A stretch of 60,061 nt of DNA, taken from a candidate division WWE3 bacterium RIFCSPHIGHO2_02_FULL_38_14. GTDB lineage: Bacteria > Patescibacteriota > WWE3 > UBA101185 > UBA10185. Below are positions 25,028 to 34,181 of this stretch, in pieces. Location of the stretch: contig MEVD01000006.1 of NCBI GenBank assembly GCA_001772865.1, positions 35,186 through 95,246 on the forward strand, in the 5' to 3' direction. Position 1 is the first letter of the stretch, and every line of letters starts with the position of its first letter. A program made the translations under genes and the position numbers. The notes below the pieces were generated by a model that worked only from the letters and a program-made list of their open reading frames with translations, was not told the DNA's origin and made no database searches.

Positions 25028-26422
25028 CTAACTATAAACTATTTCGGCTTTTTTCAGATTGTCCATGTTTACATTGAAAACTGACAATATAGAATCGACC
25101 GTATCGAGCATTAACTGCGCTTCGCTTTTGGAATTTCCTTCAATTCTTATACTTAAATAAGGAGAGGTGTTGGATGCTCTTATTAAAAACCAGCCGGTTT
25201 TTGTTATATTTACTCTAACCCCGTCAATTTTAATTACAGAATAAGCCTCCTTAGACAGTTTATCACTGATTTCTTTAATTATTTTAAATTTTTCTTCATC
25301 AGAGCAGGTGGCTTTGATTTCATGTGTATTAAAAGTTTTAGGGTATTTCGATAAAAGTTCGGATAGTTTTTTTCCGCTTTTTTGCATTATTTCCACGATT
25401 TTACAGGCGGCAAACATTCCGTCGTCATATCCGTATTCTCCGTCACCGAAAAAAACGTGTCCGGAGAGTTCTGCCCCCAATACCGCACCTTTTTTAACTT
25501 CTTCAGTGAAAAACGGGTGTCCGGTACGAATCATTTTCGGAACCGCGCCGATTTCTAGCAAATAATCATTTACAATCTGCGAGCTTTTTACATCATATAC
25601 AACAGTTTTTCCCTTAATTTCTTTCACACCATAATCTGCAAATAATAGCAGAACTTTGTCATTGGAATAAGAACGGCCTTCTTCATCTACAACCCCGAAC
25701 CTGTCACCGTCGGTATCTAATGCAAATCCCACGTCGGCTTCTTCCTCCAATACTTTTTTTTCAAGGTCATCCATAAAAAGCGGATTCTCCGGATCCGGAA
25801 CCCCATGAGGAAAACTACTGTCCAAATGGCAGTAAATCGGCACAGTTTTAACACCGAGATCATCAAATATCTGCGGGGCGATATTGCTGGAAGCACCGCT
25901 CCCGCAATCTATTACAACCTTTGTATCACTTTCATAATTAAATCTGGATTTCAGATAGTTTTTATATCTCGGAAATAAATCAGCTACCTTATAAATACCT
26001 TTACCTTCAGTAACCGTTCCGTTTTTTACAAATCTATAAAGATTTTTTATATCATCTCCGTAAAATGAATAAGCATCTCTATAATCGATTCTGAATCCAT
26101 TAAATTCTTTCGGATTGTGACTTGCCGTAACGTTTATTCCGGCGTCAAAGTCCTGAGTGCAAGTATAAAAATGAATTACAGGAGTTAAAGTGATTCCTAC
26201 GTCTGTAATATTTCTTCCGGTTTCCAATAATCCTTTAATCAAACTTTTACATAGTGAAGGAGAACTTTCCCTGTTGTCCCGGCCGACTACGATATTTTTA
26301 ATGTTTTTGCAGGATAATAAAGTACCCAGCGCCAGCCCAATACTATATGCAGCTTCTTCATTTAGCTCTGTTGGGTATATTCCCCTTATATCATATGTTC
26401 TGAAAATCGACTCTTTTATCAT
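25028..26422 (-). CDS. manB: Phosphomannomutase/phosphoglucomutase
   Basis: This alpha-D-phosphohexomutase moves a phosphate between C1 and C6 of mannose or glucose, feeding nucleotide-sugar synthesis. The phosphoserine loop is TASHNPKEFNG (about residue 100). The magnesium loop is DTDGDRFGVVDEEG. The sugar-specificity loop is GAELSGHVFFGDGEYGYDDG and the C-terminal phosphate-binding loop is RASNTSPYLSIRIEG. GEYGYDDG fits a dual phosphomannomutase/phosphoglucomutase. It lies 8 bp after the histidine kinase gene and upstream of ppsA, and its product would serve the polysaccharide locus further along. Confidence 0.9.
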   Translation of the reverse strand: MIKESIFRTYDIRGIYPTELNEEAAYSIGLALGTLLSCKNIKNIVVGRDNRESSPSLCKSLIKGLLETGRNITDVGITLTPVIHFYTCTQDFDAGINVTASHNPKEFNGFRIDYRDAYSFYGDDIKNLYRFVKNGTVTEGKGIYKVADLFPRYKNYLKSRFNYESDTKVVIDCGSGASSNIAPQIFDDLGVKTVPIYCHLDSSFPHGVPDPENPLFMDDLEKKVLEEEADVGFALDTDGDRFGVVDEEGRSYSNDKVLLLFADYGVKEIKGKTVVYDVKSSQIVNDYLLEIGAVPKMIRTGHPFFTEEVKKGAVLGAELSGHVFFGDGEYGYDDGMFAACKIVEIMQKSGKKLSELLSKYPKTFNTHEIKATCSDEEKFKIIKEISDKLSKEAYSVIKIDGVRVNITKTGWFLIRASNTSPYLSIRIEGNSKSEAQLMLDTVDSILSVFNVNMDNLKKAEIVYS

Positions 26423-26430
26423 ATAATTCT

Positions 26431-28101
26431 TTATACTGAAGGCAATGTAAATATAAACTTAGCTCCTTTCGGAACATTATCCTCTATCCAAATTCTTCCA
26501 CCGTGAGCCTCTACAATACCTTTGCAAATTACCAATCCCAAGCCCGTACCCTGCTCATTTGATTTATCCGACTCACGAGCCTGCACAAATTTTTGAAATA
26601 ACAGCTCCTTTACTTCGTCGGGTACTCCTTTTCCGCTGTCATTAACCGAAATTCCTATATAACTTCCGTAATTTTTAGAAACAATTACAAGTGTACCGCC
26701 CGGATCAGTGAATTTAATAGCATTTGACAATAGGTTGTTTAACACCTGTTTTATTTTCTGCTCGTCGAAATAAAATTTTTGGATAGAAAGGTCAAGATCA
26801 AAAGAAAAATTTATTCCTTTATCGCGGGCTAAATTATAGTAATAATTAAATTCGTCATTAATGATTTTGTTAATATCACCCTGCTTTTTAAACAGTTCAA
26901 CCTTTCCTGCTTCGATTTTAGAAGCATCCAATAGCTCATTAACAATACCAAGTAGAGCAATTGCTGAATCCTTAATTTGTACTATAAATGTATTCACCTG
27001 TTCAGAATTCAGATTTTTATATTCTTTAATCAGCAAATCGGATGTTCCTTTAATAACAGTTAGGGGAGATCTTAATTCATGCACCATCATTGCGGTGAAA
27101 TCCTGTCTTAACTTTCGCAGCTCCATTTCCTCCGACTGATCATGTATTAAAATTCCTCCACCGATAATATCTTCATTTGCCTTAACCGGGATTACTACAA
27201 TTTCATAATATTTATCTCCGATTTTAAGTTCCGAAACTGACTCAACTTTTCCGGTAGCAAATACTTTCGCTAATTTTTCTTCTAAAGAAAAAGTGCCTGA
27301 AAAGTAATCGAAAACATCAAAAATATTCAAATTCAGGTTCTGCTCCATACCCATTAATTTGTAACTTGCAGGATTAACCACTAATACCCTGAAATTTTTA
27401 TCAATCATTATTACACCGTCATACATGCTGTCCACCATTACCTGTAGTTTGCCTTTTTCATGACCTATTAAATCACCAAGATTAGCTATAGCCTTCATTG
27501 CATTATTGAATATTTCATAGACTATATTAATATCTTCTTCACTAAATGAATTGGAATTGTGTCCACTTATTGTAAATACACCAAAAAAATCGCCTGAGAC
27601 TTCCAGAGGTACATTGAAAAATGTAGATACTGATAACTTGCTCAAGTCATTAATTTTTGCACCGGTTATATTCTCCTCAAGAATCCTGGAAGTAAAAGCC
27701 GTTGGAGATACCAGTTTTATACTTTCAAGCATTTTGCTTTTAATATCACTTATATACTCTTTGGATACCCCTTCTTTTAAATGCGCCCGAAACAGAGCTT
27801 TTCCGTTATCCAGTAAAATATAAGACGCCACGCAGTATTTAAGCTGATTCTGACTGTCTAATCTATTTATAAATGTATCCAGAACTTCATTTACGTTAAT
27901 AGAATAGCCTTTTTGTGCCAGATTATTAAAAATTTCCAGTTCAAACAATTTGCTGCTTAGCTGTCGTTTATTTGTCGAAATTTCTTTTTTTAGTTTCTTA
28001 AGTTTTTTACCGCGGAATACATTTAATATAACAGACAAAGCCAGAATAACTGCCAATATTGCTAAAGCATACAAATAATATTGGTCGGGCAGCTTACTCA
28101 T
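26431..28101 (-). CDS. Sensor histidine kinase with GAF and PAS domains
   Basis: The 556-residue protein has one N-terminal transmembrane helix (about 8-28), a short coiled coil, a GAF-like domain (about 60-205), a PAS domain (about 215-335), and HisKA plus HATPase domains. The phosphoacceptor is in MMVHELRSPLTVIKG. The ATP-binding boxes are NNLLSNAIKFT (N), DSGKGVPDE (G1), FQKF (F) and GTGLGLVICKG (G2). With almost no extracytoplasmic part, it probably senses an intracellular or membrane signal through GAF/PAS. The response regulator and a small unknown lie just upstream in the same operon; its targets are unknown. Confidence 0.92.
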   Translation of the reverse strand: MSKLPDQYYLYALAILAVILALSVILNVFRGKKLKKLKKEISTNKRQLSSKLFELEIFNNLAQKGYSINVNEVLDTFINRLDSQNQLKYCVASYILLDNGKALFRAHLKEGVSKEYISDIKSKMLESIKLVSPTAFTSRILEENITGAKINDLSKLSVSTFFNVPLEVSGDFFGVFTISGHNSNSFSEEDINIVYEIFNNAMKAIANLGDLIGHEKGKLQVMVDSMYDGVIMIDKNFRVLVVNPASYKLMGMEQNLNLNIFDVFDYFSGTFSLEEKLAKVFATGKVESVSELKIGDKYYEIVVIPVKANEDIIGGGILIHDQSEEMELRKLRQDFTAMMVHELRSPLTVIKGTSDLLIKEYKNLNSEQVNTFIVQIKDSAIALLGIVNELLDASKIEAGKVELFKKQGDINKIINDEFNYYYNLARDKGINFSFDLDLSIQKFYFDEQKIKQVLNNLLSNAIKFTDPGGTLVIVSKNYGSYIGISVNDSGKGVPDEVKELLFQKFVQARESDKSNEQGTGLGLVICKGIVEAHGGRIWIEDNVPKGAKFIFTLPSV

Positions 28102-28140
28102 AGTTTAAGTATAAAGGGAGCCCGTATTTATATCAATTAA

Positions 28141-28389
28141 TTAGTGAATAAATTGCTCTATAGGTTTATTGGATATTGTACCAGCCAAATCAACAAATTT
28201 GTCCGATAAAGATTTGAGAACTTCCTTTTCAGTACTTGAGATTTCAATGACCTCGTTATTATTTCCGATTTTAATATTTAAACTCTTAACAACTAAATTG
28301 ACTGTGGCAGGACCTAAAAATACATTTTGTTTTTGCAACACTTCGGAAATAGTTTTGTATGAGCGCATATTAAATACAGTGAAATTCAA
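28141..28389 (-). CDS. Small hypothetical protein between response regulator and kinase
   Basis: This frame of up to 82 residues is not a family I know. If translation starts at TTG (28389), that codon overlaps the response regulator stop as TTGA, which favours translational coupling. An ATG at 28368 (MRSYKTISEVLQ) is the alternative and gives 75 residues. The sequence is mixed alpha/beta without a signal peptide or membrane helix. Its steady place between regulator and kinase suggests a part in the same signalling unit, which is inference. Confidence 0.55.
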   Translation of the reverse strand: MNFTVFNMRSYKTISEVLQKQNVFLGPATVNLVVKSLNIKIGNNNEVIEISSTEKEVLKSLSDKFVDLAGTISNKPIEQFIH

Positions 28390-28787
28390 CCTACTAATTT
28401 AATGGCTGAATCACTTTCATCGCCTAGAATAGCATTAACTTTTGAACTTAATTCGGACGGTACTATATTATATTTCAATATGTAGTCTTCAGCGCCAAGC
28501 TCTACAGCTTTGCTGATATTTTCATCTGTTCCATAATTAGTTAGCATCACAACTCTGATATCCTTGGTATCTTCTGAGGACTTTATATCTCCTAATATAT
28601 CTAATCCGTTTCTTTGGGGAAGCATCACATCCAATAATATTAGGTCGGGTTTCTCTTTTTTAACTTCGTCAAAAGCCTTCGAACCGTCTGATACATTAAG
28701 AACTTCATAACCTCTTAAAGAAAGTTCGGTAGAATACATATTGTACAAGGCTATGTCGTCTTCTATGATAAGTACCTTTCTTTTCAT
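28386..28787 (-). CDS. Single-domain response regulator (receiver only)
   Basis: The protein has 133 residues and only a receiver domain. The acidic pair is IIEDD near the start. The phosphorylated Asp is in LILLDVMLPQRNG (about 54). The switch Thr is in VVMLTNYG and the Lys in EDYILKYN. There is no DNA-binding or enzymatic output domain, so it must act through protein contacts, as CheY or Spo0F do. It is the first gene of the operon that includes the kinase and is divergent from the LCP gene across 56 bp. Confidence 0.92.
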   Translation of the reverse strand: MKRKVLIIEDDIALYNMYSTELSLRGYEVLNVSDGSKAFDEVKKEKPDLILLDVMLPQRNGLDILGDIKSSEDTKDIRVVMLTNYGTDENISKAVELGAEDYILKYNIVPSELSSKVNAILGDESDSAIKLVG

Positions 28788-28843
28788 ATATACAGATTAA
28801 TACTACAAAAGTTTTTTAACAAGCACAAGAGGTTTAAAACACA

Positions 28844-29947
28844 TTGACTCACATACTCATTTTCTACTATCCTTTTATAATGACTATTTCAAACGACGCC
28901 ACAACGACATCGATAACTGGTGTAATTCCCAACGGTCAAAATTCGCATAAAAAAATAATAATAACTCTGGCTTTTCTTGTTGGTGTAGGTGTTTTTTTGG
29001 CCGCAGGACTGACAATAATAACAGGAAATAAGGCTTACGAACAACTAAACAAACCGTTGATTAAAACATTATTGACAGGTGAAAGCTCTCCAAGCAATCC
29101 TTTTGCATCTTTAATGAAAAAAGAAAGCAAACCCTTGAATTTAGCACTACTAGGTATAGATAGAAGGAGTAAAGCCGAATCGGCGTTCAGAACTGACACT
29201 ATGATTCTTGTATCTATTGATCCAAAGGCAAATAAGGTGGTTTTAATCTCAATACCGCGTGATTTATGGGTCCAAGGAGGGAGAATTAATGCACTTTATA
29301 TCCAAAGAGGCTGGGAAAGCCTGGATAATGCACTTGAAGAAATAACAGGGATTAATCCTGACCACTACATTTTAACCGACTTCGAAGACTTTAAATGGGT
29401 GATAAACAATTTAGGCGGAGTTGAAGTTGATGTGGAGAACACATTTACAGATACACAATATCCTATAGATGCGACAAAAGGCTATCAGACCGTAAGTTTT
29501 ACAAAAGGAACGGAATTAATGGGAGGCGAACGTTCTCTAGTATTTTCGCGCTCGAGAAAAGGCAATAACGGGGAGGGAAGTGATTGGATGAGAATGAAAA
29601 GACAGCATCTTATACTGAAAGCAGCGGTTAAATCAGTATTTTCCCCCAAAAATCTGTTTAATACTGAAAACATTAAAGATGCTTTTTCTACTATTGTAAA
29701 CCACGGTATAGAAACCGATATGGATTTGGATGTTGCTTACTATTTATGGGACTTGGTTAAAGATCATCAAAAATATACTTACATATCTACCTATTTAGAT
29801 GGAAATTATGTCTATAATCCTCCCATGAGTGAATACGGAGGGGCTTGGGTATTAGCACCTATAAATAACACTTACTTCAACTTTCGGGAATATGTAAAAA
29901 CTCTGTTCGAAGAAACAAAAGAAACCTCCGGTACTAATCTACAATAA
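28844..29947 (+). CDS. LytR-CpsA-Psr (LCP) family protein
   Basis: LCP proteins transfer undecaprenyl-linked glycans to peptidoglycan or other cell-wall acceptors outside the membrane. Visible are a transmembrane helix (about 45-65), LALLGIDRRS, the FRTDTMILVSIDP motif, the conserved ISIPRDLWV and the late arginine-rich FSRSRKGNN plus DWMRMKRQHLIL. These hold the Arg and Asp residues that bind the polyprenyl pyrophosphate. The length of 367 is normal. The start may be TTG at 28844, which has AGAGG upstream, or ATG at 28880 without a clear site. It fits the envelope glycan locus in the last third of the window. The 3' end overlaps the convergent YraN gene by 9 bp. Confidence 0.92.
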   Translation: MTHILIFYYPFIMTISNDATTTSITGVIPNGQNSHKKIIITLAFLVGVGVFLAAGLTIITGNKAYEQLNKPLIKTLLTGESSPSNPFASLMKKESKPLNLALLGIDRRSKAESAFRTDTMILVSIDPKANKVVLISIPRDLWVQGGRINALYIQRGWESLDNALEEITGINPDHYILTDFEDFKWVINNLGGVEVDVENTFTDTQYPIDATKGYQTVSFTKGTELMGGERSLVFSRSRKGNNGEGSDWMRMKRQHLILKAAVKSVFSPKNLFNTENIKDAFSTIVNHGIETDMDLDVAYYLWDLVKDHQKYTYISTYLDGNYVYNPPMSEYGGAWVLAPINNTYFNFREYVKTLFEETKETSGTNLQ

Positions 29948-30325
29948 TATATTTTTGAAATGCCTAAAATTTAATTTAGACTTATCGCCACTGCTAATCG
30001 TGATGTAAAACAGATCAAGCCTCCAATTCTTATCCTGATCTTCATTTTCTTTTAAATAATTAAAAATCGACCTTTTTAACGAAATCTTCTTCTTATAAGT
30101 GAAAACCTCATTAATATCAAATATATCACGACTTCTATATTTAACTTCGGCAAACACCAGGTCATAATTATCCTCTAAAATAAGATCTATCTCTCCCCAA
30201 TGGCAATACCAATTTAAATCTATAATTTTATAGTTTAATTTTCTAAAATATTCTTTAGCAATTCTTTCAAATTTATTACCTTTTTTACGTAGATTTATGT
30301 TGTTCACATACTTATTTCCAACCAA
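29939..30325 (-). CDS. YraN/UPF0102 family nuclease-like protein
   Basis: The 128-residue protein matches the UPF0102 pattern: GNKFERIAKEYF at the start, then GEIDLILEDNYDLVFAEVKYRSR. The D...E-x-K order is that of PD-(D/E)XK nucleases. Biochemical roles of the family are poorly known; it resembles Holliday-junction resolvase folds. It lies upstream of neither a ribosomal nor an rnhB gene here, unlike in many genomes. It is downstream of ftsI (32 bp from the ftsI stop is its own upstream end), so it could form part of the same transcript... its start at 30325 follows no other gene closely on that strand except ftsI's end at 30358. Confidence 0.82.
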   Translation of the reverse strand: MVGNKYVNNINLRKKGNKFERIAKEYFRKLNYKIIDLNWYCHWGEIDLILEDNYDLVFAEVKYRSRDIFDINEVFTYKKKISLKRSIFNYLKENEDQDKNWRLDLFYITISSGDKSKLNFRHFKNILL

Positions 30326-30357
30326 ATGTATATTAAGAAAAATTTATTAAATATATG

Positions 30358-32151
30358 TTAAGAAACCGAAGGTTCTTTATCAGGTGTTATACCGTAAAAG
30401 TTGGCAAGTTCTTCTGCGATGCTCATCCACAACGGTACTGCTGTTTCTGCTGCAAAAATACTATTCGTAGGCTGTTCAAGCCTTACAATCATAGATATAT
30501 CACGAGTTCCTGCAAAGAAACCCACAAAAGTCGCGTTGGTTTTGTTTGGATCATATTTTCCTTCAAAAGGGATCTGGGCAGTACCGGTTTTACCTCCGAT
30601 TTTATAATTCTTAGTGTTAAAGAACTTGGCCTCTCCACCTTCTACGGCCAGAACCAGAAGTTCAATCATTGTGTCTGCGGTCTTTTTTGTAACAACTCTT
30701 CGGACTCTTTTGACCGGAATCTCTATTTCCTTTTCGTTATCCAAGATTTTGTCTACTACTCTGGGAACTATAAGTTCTCCGCCATTTATGAATACATTAA
30801 ACCCATTCAATACCTGCAGGGGAGTGGCTGAAATTCCTTGTCCAAATGAAATATTTGCCAAATCAATATCCGTTAATGACTTAAAATCTCTTACCGATCC
30901 TGTATCTTCACCTTCAAGTTCAATATTTGTTTTCTCTCCGAAACCGAATTTTTTTAAATAGTCGGTAAGATCCCTTGCGCCTACCAAATGCCCTACCCAT
31001 GCTGCACCTATATTATTGGATTTCTGTAGAAGCTGGATTACATTTTGCACACCATGATGCTGTCCGTTCCAGTTATCTATATAATAATCGGAATATTTTA
31101 CCTGCCCTTCGTCATTAAAAGTACTTTCTGGCACAATTTTACCCATATCTAAAGCAGACGAAATAGTAAAAGGTTTCATAACAGAACCGGGTTCATATGT
31201 GGCTGATATACCCAAATTTCTTCTTTCTGTCTCTTTCCTAAAAGTCTCATTAATATCTTCTATTGCTTTTTTCTCTTCATTAAAAACCGAAGGATTGTAG
31301 GTTGGGTAGTTCGCCATGGCTATAACATTTCCCGTGTCGGGATTCATAACTATCACGCTACCGGATGCTGCATCATATTTCTCAACTCCTTCCTTCAGCT
31401 TATTTTCAACCATATATTGAACCGACCTATTGATTGTTAAAACAACATCCCTTCCGTTAATGGGATCAAGTTTTTTATATCCTCCCAATAAAATCGGATC
31501 ACCCAATGCTCCTTTTTCCTGCAATACTTTACCGTCTTTACCTCTTAATTCTCTGTCCAAATCACCTTCAACTCCAAAATAACCTACTTTTTGCCCGGAT
31601 TCGTCGCTTGCCACGAATCCCAGTACATGAGCTGCAAGCGTACCGTTTGGGTAATATCTTACCGGTTCTTCTTCTACTCCTAAACCTTCAATACCTGCTT
31701 CCAGTATTTTATTTTTCTGCTCGGGATTCAGTTCTTTTGTAACTATTGCCCAAACTAAATCCGAACTCATAATATTATCTAAACGCTCACGAAATACACC
31801 GGCTAATTCCGTCTTTTTTTTAGAATCACCTTCTGATTTGACCTCGGCCAATAATTCTACAGCCTTTTTTACAAATATAAGTTTGTCAGTAACTTTTTTA
31901 GGTTCAACATAAAGTAGATAATATGTTTGAGTTGAAGCCAAACGGAAACCATCATAACTTAATAGGTCACCTCTTTTTGAAGTAATATTTTGGGAATCCC
32001 AATATTGCTCTTGAGCCAAATTCTTATATTTTTCATGACTTAAAACCTGGATAATAAATAATTTACCTGCCAAAATCACTGCCCCTGCTACAAAGAATAT
32101 TAATAGCATATTTATTCTAAAATCGGCATTTTCTACTTTTTTAACGGGCAT
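30358..32151 (-). CDS. ftsI: FtsI/PBP2-type class B penicillin-binding protein
   Basis: This is the septal peptidoglycan transpeptidase. It has an N-terminal transmembrane helix (about 13-33), the dimerisation region with RGDLLSYDGFRLA, and the transpeptidase motifs: Ser in EPGSVMKPF, SxN in QKSNNIGAAW and KTGTAQIPF. The length of 597 is typical. It is the last member of the mraZ-rsmH-ftsL-ftsI division cluster, the usual bacterial order, and is read from the mraZ side. The active-site motifs leave little doubt about the class; the FtsI label rests on the cluster. Confidence 0.95.
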   Translation of the reverse strand: MPVKKVENADFRINMLLIFFVAGAVILAGKLFIIQVLSHEKYKNLAQEQYWDSQNITSKRGDLLSYDGFRLASTQTYYLLYVEPKKVTDKLIFVKKAVELLAEVKSEGDSKKKTELAGVFRERLDNIMSSDLVWAIVTKELNPEQKNKILEAGIEGLGVEEEPVRYYPNGTLAAHVLGFVASDESGQKVGYFGVEGDLDRELRGKDGKVLQEKGALGDPILLGGYKKLDPINGRDVVLTINRSVQYMVENKLKEGVEKYDAASGSVIVMNPDTGNVIAMANYPTYNPSVFNEEKKAIEDINETFRKETERRNLGISATYEPGSVMKPFTISSALDMGKIVPESTFNDEGQVKYSDYYIDNWNGQHHGVQNVIQLLQKSNNIGAAWVGHLVGARDLTDYLKKFGFGEKTNIELEGEDTGSVRDFKSLTDIDLANISFGQGISATPLQVLNGFNVFINGGELIVPRVVDKILDNEKEIEIPVKRVRRVVTKKTADTMIELLVLAVEGGEAKFFNTKNYKIGGKTGTAQIPFEGKYDPNKTNATFVGFFAGTRDISMIVRLEQPTNSIFAAETAVPLWMSIAEELANFYGITPDKEPSVS

Positions 32152-32184
32152 GACTGATATTCATTTTACAGCTTTACCGGATAA

Positions 32185-32517
32185 TTAATATGTAGTCACT
32201 ACAGCTACTTGAGAATCGGATAGTTTGGGTAATGCGGCTATTGCTTCTTTTATTTTTTCAAATCCCTGCTCATTCGCTTTTTTCTCAATTAATACCAGCG
32301 ATGATAAATTATAGCTTTGATATTCGAGTTCGGATATTTCTTTTTGAAGTTGTGTTTTTCCTTTTTCAAGAGCAGCGAGCTCCTCGCCTTTTAATCCTGT
32401 GGCATTGGAAACAACAAGCTGGAATATAAGACTAATAATAAATAAGATAATATTAATAATCAGAGTTGTTTTAGCTATTGATTTTTTAGGCAGTTTAACC
32501 ATATTGTATTTTTTCAA
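32185..32517 (-). CDS. ftsL: FtsL-like division protein
   Basis: This 110-residue protein has a short basic cytoplasmic start, one transmembrane helix (about 16-36) and a coiled coil (about 45-85), the layout of FtsL, which links FtsQB and activates FtsWI at the septum. FtsL is poorly conserved in sequence, so the call depends on topology and on its place between rsmH and ftsI. It overlaps the rsmH 3' end by 23 bp, suggesting translational coupling. Confidence 0.75.
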   Translation of the reverse strand: MKKYNMVKLPKKSIAKTTLIINIILFIISLIFQLVVSNATGLKGEELAALEKGKTQLQKEISELEYQSYNLSSLVLIEKKANEQGFEKIKEAIAALPKLSDSQVAVVTTY

Positions 32518-33379
32518 AAACTCTCATTTTTGCGCTTCTAGACCTGATATTTTCTCTTATTTCATCATCAGTCGGGACTATCGGCTTTCGGTTGATTGTT
32601 TTCATCAATGGCCGCACATCCCGGCCAAAATCTTTAACGACTTTGTCCTCAAGCGAATGAAAGGTAATTACCACCATTCGCCCGCCAGGCAGTAGAAGCT
32701 GTGCGGCCAGAGGCAGTGATATTTTTAAGTTTTCAATTTCATCATTTACAGCTATTCTTAAGGCTTGAAAAACCCGTGTAGCCGGATGAATTCTGTTATT
32801 ATCGTAGCCTGGAGGAGCTTCAGCAGATATTAACTCAGCAAGCTGTTTAGTTGTCTGAAACTTCTTCAAGTTACGAGCTTTAACAATTGCTTTAGCAAAC
32901 TTTCTGGAAAATCTTTCTTCTCCATATTCAAAAAACAGATTTACCAAATCTCTTTCTTTCAATGTGTTCAGCAGGTCCGATGCCGTTACGCCTAAAGACT
33001 TGTCCAGTCTCATGTCTAAAGGATTGTCTTTAGAAAATGAAACTCCGGTCGGTTCCTCCAATTGAGTCGAGCTATACCCAAGGTCATAAAAAATCCCGTT
33101 TACCTTGTCAAATCCATTTTTTAGAGCGTGATCATTGATTTGCTTAAAATTTCCAAGCACCCACAAAAATTTATTTCCGATTCCTTCTGAGTCAATTCTC
33201 TTTATTGCTCTTGATATAGATCCCTCATTGTAATCAATACCCAAAACGGTTCCTCCGGCTTTAAGTATTTCAAAACTGTGTCCGCCATCACCCAAAGTAC
33301 AATCTATATATTTACCGCCTTTAACTACTTGAAGATTATTAAGAGTCTCTTTCAATAAAACCGGCTTGTGAAATTTCAT
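32495..33379 (-). CDS. rsmH: RsmH (MraW), 16S rRNA m4C1402 methyltransferase
   Basis: RsmH methylates N4 of C1402 in 16S rRNA using S-adenosylmethionine. The start FHKPVLLKETLNNL, the SAM-binding TLGDGGHSFEIL, the FYDLGYSSTQL stretch and the final ITFHSLEDKVVK are hallmarks of the family. The length of 294 is normal. The start overlaps the mraZ stop by 4 bases. Confidence 0.97.
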   Translation of the reverse strand: MKFHKPVLLKETLNNLQVVKGGKYIDCTLGDGGHSFEILKAGGTVLGIDYNEGSISRAIKRIDSEGIGNKFLWVLGNFKQINDHALKNGFDKVNGIFYDLGYSSTQLEEPTGVSFSKDNPLDMRLDKSLGVTASDLLNTLKERDLVNLFFEYGEERFSRKFAKAIVKARNLKKFQTTKQLAELISAEAPPGYDNNRIHPATRVFQALRIAVNDEIENLKISLPLAAQLLLPGGRMVVITFHSLEDKVVKDFGRDVRPLMKTINRKPIVPTDDEIRENIRSRSAKMRVFEKIQYG

Positions 33380-33804
33380 TTTTCGACTTTGCTTTCCTGG
33401 GCGAAGTCTTCAGAAATTTTTTCTAAATGTGCATTCCAAATATCGGTATCCCAAATCTCTATGTGGTCTCCGGCACCGATTACTGTTGATTTTTTATCGA
33501 TTCCGGCATAGTTTTTCAATGATGACGGTAGAACAACTCTTCCCTGCGCGTCTATAGACATTTCCGCGGCATTTGCGTACAAATATCTTTTCAGATTTCG
33601 GAATTTAGGGTCCGTTATCGGATTTTCAATTTGCTTGTTGGCTTCATTTACCCAGTCCTCTTTGTCGTATAAAAATATGCACTGTTCAAATCCTCTCAGT
33701 AAAATTACTTCTTCACCTCTGATTTGATCTCTTAGTTTCTTGGGCAGTGCTATTCGAGATCCTTCGGTAATATTCGGTTGATATTCCCCAAGAAACATCC
33801 TCAT
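33376..33804 (-). CDS. mraZ: MraZ, transcriptional regulator of the division cluster
   Basis: MraZ has two SpoVT/AbrB-like DNA-binding halves. The start MFLGEYQPNI with RIALPKKLRDQI and the second half with SIDAQGRVVLPSSLKNYAGI are the family repeats (D-x-x-G-R-hydrophobic-x-L-P). The length of 142 is normal. It heads mraZ-rsmH-ftsL-ftsI. Upstream are four direct repeats that fit its known autorepression. M3 is an alternative start (MFLGEYQ). Confidence 0.96.
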   Translation of the reverse strand: MRMFLGEYQPNITEGSRIALPKKLRDQIRGEEVILLRGFEQCIFLYDKEDWVNEANKQIENPITDPKFRNLKRYLYANAAEMSIDAQGRVVLPSSLKNYAGIDKKSTVIGAGDHIEIWDTDIWNAHLEKISEDFAQESKVEK

Positions 33805-33850
33805 TTTACTTTTTAAGCTTAGTGGTAAATTTAAATATTATTATGTGTTT

Positions 33851-33886
33851 CACCATTTATCACCAAACTATATCCAGTTTGCACCA
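33851..33886 (-). promoter_or_regulatory. MraZ operator: four direct repeats
   Basis: On the minus strand TGGTG occurs at 33886-33882, 33865-33861 and 33855-33851, with a fourth, weaker copy TGGAT at 33876-33872. The spacing is 10, 11 and 10 bp, about one helical turn. E. coli MraZ is known to bind TGGGN repeats with this period upstream of its own gene. The repeats overlap a likely promoter whose -10 (TAATAA) lies just downstream. Confidence 0.8.
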
Positions 33887-33960
33887 TTTAAAATGATGTG
33901 TCAATACAAAGAGAACCCGAAAACTGTAAAATAAATGTATTCAAAAGAAAGGTGAAAAGT

Positions 33961-34152
33961 ATGAGCAAAGAAGTCAAACACAGAATTGCAGTGTGGGCGT
34001 TGATTTTGGCTGTAGTCTTCATGGTTGCTGCTGTAATAGCAACCATGCAAAAGATCCCTGCGACATGGTGGATAGTCGGAATGATTATAACCTTCCTAGT
34101 CGCGTGGGCTACGGGTTTTGATGTGGGAAAAGGAGGAGAAGACCCAAATTAA
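33961..34152 (+). CDS. Small two-helix membrane protein, unknown
   Basis: This 63-residue protein has two transmembrane helices (about 9-28 and 34-52) joined by KIPATWW, and the polar tail GFDVGKGGEDPN. I know no family. I chose ATG at 33961 because AGAAAGGTG lies 7 nt upstream; a GTG at 33898 in the same frame would add an unlikely polar extension. It is divergent from mraZ and has its own terminator. Like the three cassette genes it is GC-richer than its neighbours and looks like an independent single-gene unit with a strong ribosome binding site. Confidence 0.65.
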   Translation: MSKEVKHRIAVWALILAVVFMVAAVIATMQKIPATWWIVGMIITFLVAWATGFDVGKGGEDPN

Positions 34153-34181
34153 AAAGAGACAAATAACTTAATGTAACAATT

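Noticed and set aside
28844-29947. Recoding of TGA as glycine
   Set aside because: TGA ends several genes here (cassettes 1 and 2, response regulator, the large membrane gene at 56879), so the standard bacterial code fits.
30355-30831. Plus-strand open frame of 158 codons antisense to ftsI
   Set aside because: It lies fully inside the strongly supported transpeptidase gene, with cysteine-rich, low-quality sequence typical of an antisense shadow.
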